From Candidatus Peregrinibacteria bacterium (GTDB lineage: Bacteria > Patescibacteriota > Gracilibacteria > UBA1369 > PNNO01), in contig JAUVDZ010000011.1 of the NCBI GenBank assembly GCA_030595015.1, positions 1-17,921 on the forward strand: a DNA stretch of 17,921 nt. Direction: 5' to 3'. Shown one piece after another: positions 1-6,564 of the stretch. The notes beneath the pieces were generated by a model, which saw only the letters and a list, made by a program, of their open reading frames with translations, searched no databases and was not told the origin of the DNA. Position numbers and translations under genes: made by a program. Position 1 is the first letter of the stretch. The number at the start of each line of letters is the position of its first letter.

Positions 1-1
1 G

Positions 2-274
2 TTCGGGGGACAGACTCCACTTAACATTGCCGCAGAACTTGAAGCGGCCGGTGTTAAGATACTTGGTACAACTGTCAAGAGCATCGATCTTGCAGAGGAC
101 CGCGAACTGTTTGCGGACGTGATCAGGAAACTGGATATACCTATGCCCGATCCCAGGATTGCCATTACATTGGATGAAGCACTGGATGCAGCCGCACGTA
201 TCGGATATCCGGTTATGGTCCGTCCTTCTTATGTGCTTGGTGGCAGGGGCATGGAGATTGTCTACGATGATGAA
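2..274 (+). pseudogene. carB: carB fragment (carbamoyl-phosphate synthase large subunit), cut at both ends
   Basis: The frame is open from base 2. It encodes about 91 residues matching the ATP-grasp region of the second (C-terminal) synthetase half of CarB, which uses ATP to make carbamoyl phosphate for pyrimidine and arginine synthesis. Recognisable pieces are FGGQTPLN near the start, an AEDRELF helix, and VRPSYVLGGRGMEIVYDDE at the end. The left side is cut by the window edge. On the right the CarB similarity stops at about base 274, although the enzyme should continue for several hundred residues. Base composition is about 52% G+C, against about 28% immediately afterwards, and codons such as CTG, GCC and CGG are unlike the neighbours. 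No stop separates it from the following reading frame. I read it as a remnant or a foreign/assembly-chimeric end, not a working gene. The CarB identity itself is secure. Confidence 0.8.
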
Positions 275-571
275 ATGAATTTTTTGACACTTTTAGCTTC
301 TTCAATTTCTCTTTCTAAAGCAGAAAAAAAGAGAATTGTTGATGCAATTCCAAAACTTAAACAATGGCAAATTGATGAATTAATGAATATCTTCACTGAA
401 GAAAAAGAAAAATTTGCACAGCTTTCTAAAAAACACGTACCTCAATTAGAAAAACTTGCAAAACAGCATTATGAAGAATGGAGAGATATTGAAGTTGGAG
501 AAGAACAACAATCAGCAAGCACAGAAGATGCTGCAAAAGCAGACGAAATTAGAAAGAATTTAGGACTTTAA
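275..571 (+). CDS. small charged helical protein of unknown function (N-terminus uncertain)
   Basis: From the ATG at 275 the frame gives 98 residues beginning MNFLTLLASS, rich in Lys, Glu and Gln, mostly predictable as alpha helix. The tail is low-complexity and acidic (GEEQQSASTEDAAKADE). I do not recognise a family. The ATG lies within a few bases of the abrupt composition change, so this may be a complete small protein or only the C-terminal part of a larger one whose true beginning was replaced by the carB fragment. The frame stays open upstream through carB to a GTG at 119 and beyond, but I do not take that fusion as genuine. It ends with TAA and overlaps the end of the convergent methylthiotransferase gene by 12 bp. 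No Shine-Dalgarno motif precedes the ATG. Confidence 0.55.
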   Translation: MNFLTLLASSISLSKAEKKRIVDAIPKLKQWQIDELMNIFTEEKEKFAQLSKKHVPQLEKLAKQHYEEWRDIEVGEEQQSASTEDAAKADEIRKNLGL

Positions 572-1768
572 TTCATTGTCTAAGGTGATGTGGATAATTT
601 CATTTACTTTGAAATTACCTTGTACACGTGTTTTGATGTAGTTTTTTGTGAATCCCACAGCAAAGCCGTTTTTTGAATTTTCTACTAAAATTTCTGCGTC
701 ATCTCCTTTATTTTTTTCATAAAAATCATGACGCATTTGTTTTTCAATTTCACTTAAAAATGCGCAACGCTTCTTTTTTACATCATCAGGAACCTGATCA
801 ACAAAATCTGCAGCAGCAGTGCCTTTTCGTATTGAATAGGGGAATATATGAATTTTACTAAATCCAATTTTTTTAACAAAATTTATTGTTTCAGTAAATA
901 ATCCTTCAGTCTCTCCAGAAAATCCAACAATAACATCAGTTGTAATACTTATTTTCGGCGAAGCTTCACGTAAACGGTTAACCAACGTGGCATAATCCTC
1001 GCTTAAATATCGTCGATTCATTGATTTTAATATCTTATCGCAACCTGATTGAAGTGAAATATGAAGATGAGGACAAAATCGCGGATTTTCAAATAATTTG
1101 AAGAATTTATTTGTAAAGTTTTGAGGCTCAATCGAACTTAAACGTAATCTTTTCACATCAGTTCTATCAAGGATTTGCTCAATAAGATCAGCAATATTTT
1201 TGCTATTATCATTATAAGCTCCAATATTAATTCCTGTTATAACTATCTCTTTATAACCTTTGTTAACAAGTTTCTGCACTTCCTCTAAAACTTCGTAGGC
1301 GGGCTTACTTTTCTCACGTCCACGAGCGTATGGAACAATACAATAAGAACAAAAATTATTACATCCATCCTGAATTTTAACCAAAGCACGCGTTCTATTT
1401 GGTGCGGCAGTTGAATGCTCACACCCATCTGCCATATTATCAACAAGTTTTTCAATTTCTTTACGTTCAGTAAAAACATGATCAACATTTTGTAGGTTTT
1501 TATAAGTTTTAGGATTTACATTCGATCCACATCCAAAAACAACAACAACTGCCTTAGGATATAATTTTTTTAAACCAGTGATAGCTTGCCTCGACTTTCT
1601 GTCAGCCACATGTGTAACAGTGCATGTATTCACAATAATCATATCTGCATCTTTAAAATCACAGACTCCAGCATCAACAACCATAGCTTTATCAGATAAA
1701 TCTTCTTTCAATCTGTCAGATTCATATCGATTAGCCTTACACCCCATTGTTTTTATAACTATTTTCAT
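560..1768 (-). CDS. mtaB: MtaB-like tRNA t6A37 methylthiotransferase (radical SAM)
   Basis: A 402-residue MiaB/MtaB-family enzyme. The N-terminal UPF0004 domain has three cluster-binding cysteines, C10 (TMGCKANRYES), C49 (VNTCTVT) and C80 (FGCGSN). The radical-SAM core has the CxxxCxxC motif at C136, C140 and C143 (DGCNNFCSYCIVPYARGRE). The last ~50 residues resemble a TRAM RNA-binding domain. The family inserts sulfur and a methyl group into the modified adenosine at position 37 of tRNA. The TCTVT-plus-DRKSRQ pattern and overall spacing favour MtaB (t6A to ms2t6A) over MiaB, but this is judged by eye. Length is slightly short for MtaB (usually ~430-450). The start is ATG. A TATAAT box lies about 40 bases upstream, overlapping the -10 box of the divergent lipoprotein gene. 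It converges with the small protein to its left, overlapping it by 12 bp. Confidence 0.85.
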   Translation of the reverse strand: MKIVIKTMGCKANRYESDRLKEDLSDKAMVVDAGVCDFKDADMIIVNTCTVTHVADRKSRQAITGLKKLYPKAVVVVFGCGSNVNPKTYKNLQNVDHVFTERKEIEKLVDNMADGCEHSTAAPNRTRALVKIQDGCNNFCSYCIVPYARGREKSKPAYEVLEEVQKLVNKGYKEIVITGINIGAYNDNSKNIADLIEQILDRTDVKRLRLSSIEPQNFTNKFFKLFENPRFCPHLHISLQSGCDKILKSMNRRYLSEDYATLVNRLREASPKISITTDVIVGFSGETEGLFTETINFVKKIGFSKIHIFPYSIRKGTAAADFVDQVPDDVKKKRCAFLSEIEKQMRHDFYEKNKGDDAEILVENSKNGFAVGFTKNYIKTRVQGNFKVNEIIHITLDNELKS

Positions 1769-1785
1769 GTGCGCATGCGATTAAC

Positions 1786-1814
1786 TTGCCAGCAAACTCT
1801 ACTACAATTATACT
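1786..1814 (+). promoter_or_regulatory. probable sigma-70-type promoter of the lipoprotein gene
   Basis: TTGCCA (1786-1791), a 17-bp spacer and TATACT (1809-1814), each one base off consensus. Transcription would begin near 1821, giving a leader of about 24 nt before the ATG at 1845. Confidence 0.6.
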
Positions 1815-1835
1815 TTCATGTGAATATCATTTAAA
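1807..1835 (-). promoter_or_regulatory. probable promoter of mtaB
   Basis: On the minus strand a perfect TATAAT (1812-1807) has a weak TTTAAA 17 bp upstream (1835-1830). Predicted leader is about 30 nt. The -10 box shares bases 1809-1812 with the -10 box of the divergent lipoprotein promoter, so both are unlikely to be occupied at once. Confidence 0.45.
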
Positions 1836-1844
1836 AAACACCCC

Positions 1845-2165
1845 ATGAAAAAATTTCTAGCACTAATCGCAATCACATTATTTGTTTTTGCAGGATGCAC
1901 AACAGAAGAAATTACCCCGGTTGTTGAAGAAGATATTACTACGCCTGATGTGGTTGTTGAAGATGTTGATACTATTCCAACACCAGCATCAGCAGAGTAT
2001 GAAAGGTTAAAAGAAGAAGAGGCTAAAGAAACTAGCCTAATTGATGCTGATAATGATTACTTAAACAAACTTGCAGAAGAACGAGAAATTACACTTTCAG
2101 ATTGTGAAGATTTAAAAAGCGAAATTTCAAAAGCAGATTGCAAAGAAGCTTATGGTGATAACTAA
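1845..2165 (+). CDS. small secreted lipoprotein, acidic, unknown function
   Basis: A 106-residue protein with a clear lipoprotein signal: MKK, a hydrophobic stretch (FLALIAITLFVF) and the lipobox FAGC with the acylated cysteine at residue 18. The mature part begins with an acidic, threonine/valine-rich linker (about 20-50), followed by a charged helical segment. The C-terminus has two cysteines, C87 and C99, in a D-C-x11-D-C arrangement that could form a disulfide. Signal peptidase II processing and membrane anchoring are expected; function is unknown. It has its own promoter and no Shine-Dalgarno motif (leader is A/C-rich). Its TAA is 3 bp from the end of the convergent secreted-protein gene. 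Secretion is well supported, function not. Confidence 0.8.
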   Translation: MKKFLALIAITLFVFAGCTTEEITPVVEEDITTPDVVVEDVDTIPTPASAEYERLKEEEAKETSLIDADNDYLNKLAEEREITLSDCEDLKSEISKADCKEAYGDN

Positions 2166-2168
2166 ATC

Positions 2169-3002
2169 CTACTGGTAACCAGAAGTTTCACCATCAGGAT
2201 CAAAGCACATTGCAAAAACTCTAATTTTTTTTGAACCTACGCTGTAGCCGTAACACGTACTTAAAGTCATTTTAGTGCCCTGAATTGCTGTGTCTGTTCC
2301 TGCATAAGCAGAACATCCTATCAAATGATCTCCAGATTTACAGGCAACAGATCCAGAATAAACGGTATTTTCTAGACTTGTATAAGCTTTCCTATAATAA
2401 CTACCAATAGCCTCATGTGATCTGATTGATCCAGTAACTGTCAAATCCCCGTCAATTTGAAACTTAACATCAGCACCACTACCTGAGGTAAAATCAATAT
2501 ATGGACTTTCTACACTAAGGTAACCGTCGTTAGTTCGTATTTGGATCATATTCACAGCGGTCGCAATGAGCATGTGTGCACCTCCGGGATAGGATCCTAA
2601 TGCTACAAAAGTTGAATTAATCTCTAACTCTTCATCACCATCAGCATTGGCATCTACTTCAAATTTATTATTAATAAATATTTCTCCATCTTCATCAATT
2701 ATTATATCTTCAGTTCCATCATCATCACCATCTATTGCTGTTGGTCCATTTACAACTAATCCGGAAAAATTTGGAACAACATCTGCTTCAGGTGGATCTG
2801 AAGTAGGTCCGGTTGTAGTTGTTGCAGGTGAAGTATAATTTAAAACGGCACTATTAAAGCTTGATACGTCAATATTTGGTGAAACAAACAAACCATTTGG
2901 AGGAGGCGTAGAAGACTCCGCACTACTAATAGGCGCCACCGCAGTAGCAACAACAACAGCTGATATAATTAGTCCAACTGCAAAGATTCTAAAAAGTTTC
3001 AT
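2169..3002 (-). CDS. secreted aspartate-rich surface protein, unknown function
   Basis: A 277-residue protein with a Sec signal peptide (hydrophobic core about residues 5-22, likely cleavage after A28 in ISSAES). A Ser/Thr/Pro-rich linker follows (to about 78). Then come aspartate-rich stretches, DGDDDGTEDI at 91-100, DEDGE at 103-107 and DANADGDEE at 117-125, which look like DxDxDG calcium-binding loops. A beta-rich middle follows, containing an ID-G-DLTVTGSI segment (183-193) like those of tail-fibre or adhesin stalks. The last 60 residues hold four cysteines (221, 230, 250, 266), probably two disulfides. No membrane anchor or sorting signal is visible. It lies 35 bp downstream of the PKD-protein gene on the same strand and may be co-transcribed with it. 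An extracellular adhesive or structural role is a guess. Confidence 0.8.
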   Translation of the reverse strand: MKLFRIFAVGLIISAVVVATAVAPISSAESSTPPPNGLFVSPNIDVSSFNSAVLNYTSPATTTTGPTSDPPEADVVPNFSGLVVNGPTAIDGDDDGTEDIIIDEDGEIFINNKFEVDANADGDEELEINSTFVALGSYPGGAHMLIATAVNMIQIRTNDGYLSVESPYIDFTSGSGADVKFQIDGDLTVTGSIRSHEAIGSYYRKAYTSLENTVYSGSVACKSGDHLIGCSAYAGTDTAIQGTKMTLSTCYGYSVGSKKIRVFAMCFDPDGETSGYQ

Positions 3003-3012
3003 GTCGAGGTTT

Positions 3013-3037
3013 ATTTAGGGGTAAATCATCCCTAAAT
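3013..3037 (-). repeat. 8-bp inverted repeat between the two secreted-protein genes
   Basis: ATTTAGGG (3013-3020) and CCCTAAAT (3030-3037) form a perfect stem around a 9-base loop, starting directly at the stop codon of the PKD gene and ending about 10 bases before the next ATG. No U-run follows on either strand, so it is not a classical terminator. It could attenuate or stabilise the downstream message. Confidence 0.4.
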
Positions 3038-4069
3038 TTACCATACAGCCCATGCTATATCAACAAATATTTTTAAGACTTTGTAACTTTTAGCTTTATC
3101 TTCATCCTGAACCATTAATCTTACAAAGTATTCGCCTGGTATTTTGAAAGTGTAAAAACCTTTATTTGAAGTGAATAAAGTGGTGTCCCATTGGATGTCA
3201 TCGTATCCGGTATAATCAAAATCCCATTTATATTTCAGCTTTGAATTATTTGGATCGTAAGAGTCAGAAGCATCAAATTCATAGCGACCATTATTGATAT
3301 TTCGGACTTCAAAATCAGCAATCGGTTGTTTGTTCGGTTTAATCACAACAATTTTTCTATATAATGTTGTTTGGTTTTCAGGATCCCGCACTTCCATAAT
3401 TACATTCTTTAAGCCTGGTTCTTTAAATTTATGTTTATAAAATCTGATTGAAGTGAATTTTGTATCCCAGGTTCCATCCCCATTAAAATCAAATCTATAA
3501 TCTAATAAATTTGCCTTATATTGGCTGTCTGTAGACTTCCCAGTATCAATGTAAAAGATAGTTCCGGGAGTCCCGATTTTTGGTTTTATTTCAAAATATG
3601 CATGTGGAGGAGTGTTCTTAACAACTTCAATTTCAGCAAAAGCTTCTGAAACATTCCCTCCTTTATCTAAAATTTCAACACGTATAGTTTTTTTGCCTGG
3701 AGTATCGTAAACATGCGTAGCCAGCTTTGTTCTTTTATAATAAGTATCCATTTTTCCATCATTTTCAAAATCAAATCGAGCTTCTAAAAGGCTTCCCTGA
3801 GTTTCAGCATCTCTTGATCCATAAGCATCAAAAGTGAATTTAGTTGCAGTTGTTCCTGAATAATGATCAGTATTGCCGGAATCATTGCGAACTTTTAAAA
3901 TCGCAGTTGGTGGAATGTCAGTTTCATCTTCCTGATAAGAATAAATAATTGTTTGTCCATCATCATCAGAAGGGATTGGAAGCATAGAAGTGCTATTTGC
4001 CAAAACTGTGCTCGAAAGTGCATAAATCAGCGTGATAACTGCAGCTGTTTGTAGGATTTTAGTCTCCAT
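3038..4069 (-). CDS. secreted protein with three PKD-like domains
   Basis: A 343-residue protein with an N-terminal signal peptide (METKILQ, hydrophobic to about A25) and an acidic linker, then three PKD-type beta-sandwich repeats at about 53-150, 155-246 and 250-340. Each carries the family's aromatic/acidic core: RFDFENDGKMDT, RFDFNGDGTWDT and KWDFDYTG followed by WDT. Each also has a closing G-x-Y/K-T/N-hydrophobic strand (PGKKTIRVEILD, PGLKNVIMEVRD, PGEYFVRLMVQD). PKD domains usually mediate protein-protein or protein-sugar contacts outside the cell. There is no catalytic domain, no cysteine and no C-terminal anchor, so it is either released or held by partners. The ATG at 4069 is fixed by the signal peptide; the next Met would remove it. 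Its promoter implies an almost leaderless mRNA. Confidence 0.85.
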   Translation of the reverse strand: METKILQTAAVITLIYALSSTVLANSTSMLPIPSDDDGQTIIYSYQEDETDIPPTAILKVRNDSGNTDHYSGTTATKFTFDAYGSRDAETQGSLLEARFDFENDGKMDTYYKRTKLATHVYDTPGKKTIRVEILDKGGNVSEAFAEIEVVKNTPPHAYFEIKPKIGTPGTIFYIDTGKSTDSQYKANLLDYRFDFNGDGTWDTKFTSIRFYKHKFKEPGLKNVIMEVRDPENQTTLYRKIVVIKPNKQPIADFEVRNINNGRYEFDASDSYDPNNSKLKYKWDFDYTGYDDIQWDTTLFTSNKGFYTFKIPGEYFVRLMVQDEDKAKSYKVLKIFVDIAWAVW

Positions 4070-4077
4070 AAGGACAT

Positions 4078-4106
4078 ATAATATAACAACCCTCTCCTTG
4101 TGTCAA
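4078..4106 (-). promoter_or_regulatory. strong promoter of the PKD-protein gene, leaderless geometry
   Basis: On the minus strand: a perfect TTGACA (4106-4101), a 17-bp spacer and TATTAT (4083-4078). The expected start of transcription is about 4071-4074, only 2-5 nt before the ATG at 4069. A Shine-Dalgarno-like AAGGAG sits in the spacer, where it cannot serve translation. Its -35 box overlaps that of the divergent promoter. Confidence 0.65.
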
Positions 4107-4126
4107 CATTAAGCGCATGATATAAT
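4098..4126 (+). promoter_or_regulatory. probable promoter of the lysine-rich protein gene
   Basis: TATAAT at 4121-4126 with a weaker TTGTGT (4098-4103) 17 bp upstream. Predicted leader is about 18 nt, A-rich. Bases 4101-4103 are shared with the -35 of the divergent PKD promoter. Confidence 0.5.
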
Positions 4127-4150
4127 ATATATGTAAATAAAAACAAAAAA

Positions 4151-4714
4151 ATGAGGGAAAAGTATCGAAAATCAAACAAAAATTTAAAACTAAACAAAGA
4201 TTTTGTTGATTTTGATATTCACGAATATGAGTTGAAAAATCTCAAAAATTTCGAGAATTATTTAAAAAAGAAACTTAAAAAGTATAAAACAAAGTTGAAA
4301 AATCATAATGTTTTTAGAGTGTCTAAAAGAATTGACAGATTAAGAGGTGATATTTTACACGACATCACTCTGGAACAAGAAAAATTGGATCAAATAAAAT
4401 CAAACAAAACAAAGGCTAGGAGTTATTATATAAAAAGGATCAAAAAATTAGAAGGATTGATTAAAAGGATTGATACTGTAAAAGCAAAATTAAAAAAGAA
4501 ATTTGATGCATTTTTAAAAAAGAATCCTAATTATTTTAAAAAACGATATGAAGATATAATTAGTTTTTTAGAAAAAGGTTTAAAAAGAATACAAAAAAAT
4601 AGAAAAAAGATTTTAGCTAGTGCTAAAGTAGAACAAGATACAATCATCTTATTTTATAAGCTTTTGCTCGATAAGTTACGAAAAGGCCCTCAAAAAAATC
4701 CTGACAAATTCTAA
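4151..4714 (+). CDS. lysine-rich helical (coiled-coil-like) protein, unknown function
   Basis: A 187-residue protein with 44 Lys and 13 Arg (about 30% basic) and no cysteine, signal peptide or membrane segment. Nearly all of it reads as amphipathic alpha helix with leucine/isoleucine spacing typical of coiled coils, for instance residues 30-52 and 78-105. Glycine and proline are scarce until the C-terminal tail (KGPQKNPDKF). I recognise no family. A nucleic-acid-binding or cytoskeletal/structural role would fit the charge, but nothing catalytic is visible. The TAA overlaps the TAG of the convergent membrane-protein gene by 4 bp. The start ATG follows a run of A with no Shine-Dalgarno. Very A-rich codons could reflect strong AT bias as much as function. 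Confidence 0.7.
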   Translation: MREKYRKSNKNLKLNKDFVDFDIHEYELKNLKNFENYLKKKLKKYKTKLKNHNVFRVSKRIDRLRGDILHDITLEQEKLDQIKSNKTKARSYYIKRIKKLEGLIKRIDTVKAKLKKKFDAFLKKNPNYFKKRYEDIISFLEKGLKRIQKNRKKILASAKVEQDTIILFYKLLLDKLRKGPQKNPDKF

Positions 4715-6564
4715 AATTCCTCCAACACATGTATTTTAATGTTATCCGGCACAGTCGGAACATTTGGTGACCACGCGGGCCAACTTGAGATTTCAACTTT
4801 ATTAATCGAAGGCAGTTGCTGAATGTAAGTTGAAGCTTCATCCACGCTCTTTCCTAAAATATGGTCTTTAATGTTATCGATTATTCTTCGGCCATTTTCA
4901 CGGTCCGGGCTAATTTCAAATTGCTCGATTCCTTTGATTGTTGCAGTAACTTTTTGACGAGTTGGATTGTCTCCTTCTTCAATTGGCACCAACCGCAAGC
5001 TAATACTGTCCGAATCAATTTTAACTAATCGTTTTTCAGGACTCTTGCTTAAAGTTAGTTTATTTCTAAGTATTTCAACAAGCTCATTATAGTTGTATGC
5101 GATTCCCTTAACGTAAACTTCACCTGAAACTTCGAACGATTCAATCATTTGTCCTACCAGGCTTTCATCTACATATACCTGAACTTCACCTATATCAATT
5201 GCACCTGCTCCAGTTAATAATCCAAGTTGAATATTTTTTTCCTGATTCATTTTTAATACAGCTTTTTGAAGTTCTTCCTCAGCCAAATTAATTAATTCTG
5301 CTTCCATTTTACCTCGCGCTGCCTCAATGTCTTCTTCACTCACCATTTTGTAAGTGATTGTTTCTCCTCCTGTAAAGGCTGCAGTGTTTTCTGCATAGAC
5401 TTTTTGTCTGTTTGCTTCTGAAAGTCCTGGCACAAAGAATTTAGTTGGCTCAATATTTCCCCGGTCTCCGATTATTTGCCCGTATGCATCGATTTCATCT
5501 GCAATTACGAATATTTCAAGTTTTCCTGGTTCGCTAAGGCTTGCTGCAGGCACTTTTATACTTTGTTGGATTCGGAATACGAGTCCATCTGCGTTTTGAA
5601 ATCTTGTTTGTTCGATTAATGGCCATTCGTTTTTGCTTGTATTGAAAATCGTGATCTTCCCGGTTGCGTTTTTACCCTGAAATTTATTGCCTGTAGTAAA
5701 GTATTCAACTGTCTTACGAACTGTTGTTTCAGCAGGGAAGCTGGCAATTACATTCACAGGATGTGTATCTAAATATGATTGATTAGATGCTGCTTCAGCC
5801 AGTGTTACATTTGCTGAAGTCGAGATTGTGTTTGATTTAGGGCTAATTTTGATTGTCGCACTTGGAACAGCTATGTAAACAATTAAAATTAATAGTAAAA
5901 CAGCTACAGTTATTAAAATTGTTAAAGCTTGTCTGTTCGGTGAAACTAATACGTATCTATTCTTTTCTTTTTTCTTTCTGGATTTTGCTCTTTGAACAGG
6001 AGTTAATTTTTTTACTGGGTTGTTTTTTTGTTTTTTGGTTCTTCGGATTAATTCTGCAATTGATATTTTTTTAGATTTTAATCTAGTTGGAGTGTCGTCC
6101 TCATAAGTGTTGATACTCGCTTCAAGTGGAGAGATTTTCATTTGGTCGTCCTGGAGCTTTCCTGATACAAGAGAAGGATGTTCACTTCCTTCTAATTTGT
6201 CGAAAACCTGGAATCCCGCTCTTTGAGCAAGTTGCATTCCATTGTGATCATTTGTGATTATATAAACATTTTTTTCAAGGTCTTCAGCTTTTCTTTTTAG
6301 AATTCTCAAATTTACAATACTTTGAAAAATAATTGATCTTTTAGGAACAACTATATATATATTTCGCATTTTATATTTTTTGAGCTTGTCGTAGATTCCA
6401 GTTATTTCATCATCTATCTCAGTAAATAACACTTTCTTTTTAGAAATAATCTTTTCTTTAAGTGCAGCTGCTTTAACAGGATCCTTTTCTTCAGAACTTA
6501 TACTCCTTTTTTTTAATGCCGGTTTTTTAGGAGGTCTGCCGACCTTCTTTTTTGGTGGAATCAT
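4711..6564 (-). CDS. single-pass membrane protein, baseplate-J-like extracytoplasmic part
   Basis: A 617-residue protein. Residues 1-30 are basic and contain an AT-hook-like VGRPPKKP. Residues ~45-125 form an alpha/beta region (NIYIVVPKRSIIFQS, then NVYIITNDHNGMQLAQRAGFQVF) seen in CPR proteins of this type. A basic linker (~165-210) precedes one transmembrane helix (~213-232, TILITVAVLLLILIVY). The outer ~380 residues include TGKITIFNTS and TRFQNADGLVFRIQQ, resembling the beta-rich part that automatic annotation calls 'baseplate J/gp47-like', then a helical stretch and repeated alpha/beta units to the C-terminus. Topology should be N-in. It starts one base inside the stop of the upstream FtsA/PilM-like gene (TAATG), so the two are translationally coupled and probably work together, for example in an envelope or pilus-like assembly. 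Exact role unknown. Confidence 0.75.
   Translation of the reverse strand: MIPPKKKVGRPPKKPALKKRSISSEEKDPVKAAALKEKIISKKKVLFTEIDDEITGIYDKLKKYKMRNIYIVVPKRSIIFQSIVNLRILKRKAEDLEKNVYIITNDHNGMQLAQRAGFQVFDKLEGSEHPSLVSGKLQDDQMKISPLEASINTYEDDTPTRLKSKKISIAELIRRTKKQKNNPVKKLTPVQRAKSRKKKEKNRYVLVSPNRQALTILITVAVLLLILIVYIAVPSATIKISPKSNTISTSANVTLAEAASNQSYLDTHPVNVIASFPAETTVRKTVEYFTTGNKFQGKNATGKITIFNTSKNEWPLIEQTRFQNADGLVFRIQQSIKVPAASLSEPGKLEIFVIADEIDAYGQIIGDRGNIEPTKFFVPGLSEANRQKVYAENTAAFTGGETITYKMVSEEDIEAARGKMEAELINLAEEELQKAVLKMNQEKNIQLGLLTGAGAIDIGEVQVYVDESLVGQMIESFEVSGEVYVKGIAYNYNELVEILRNKLTLSKSPEKRLVKIDSDSISLRLVPIEEGDNPTRQKVTATIKGIEQFEISPDRENGRRIIDNIKDHILGKSVDEASTYIQQLPSINKVEISSWPAWSPNVPTVPDNIKIHVLEEF

Noticed and set aside
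119..571. A single 150-residue protein starting at GTG 119 and spanning the carB fragment and the downstream AT-rich part
   Set aside because: The start lies in the middle of CarB similarity, and composition changes sharply inside the frame. Two unrelated pieces joined in frame is a better reading.
4711..6564. Phage or contractile-injection baseplate gene
   Set aside because: Similarity is confined to a beta-rich outer part. The protein is membrane-anchored and paired with an FtsA/PilM-like ATPase, and no tail, sheath or tube genes are nearby.
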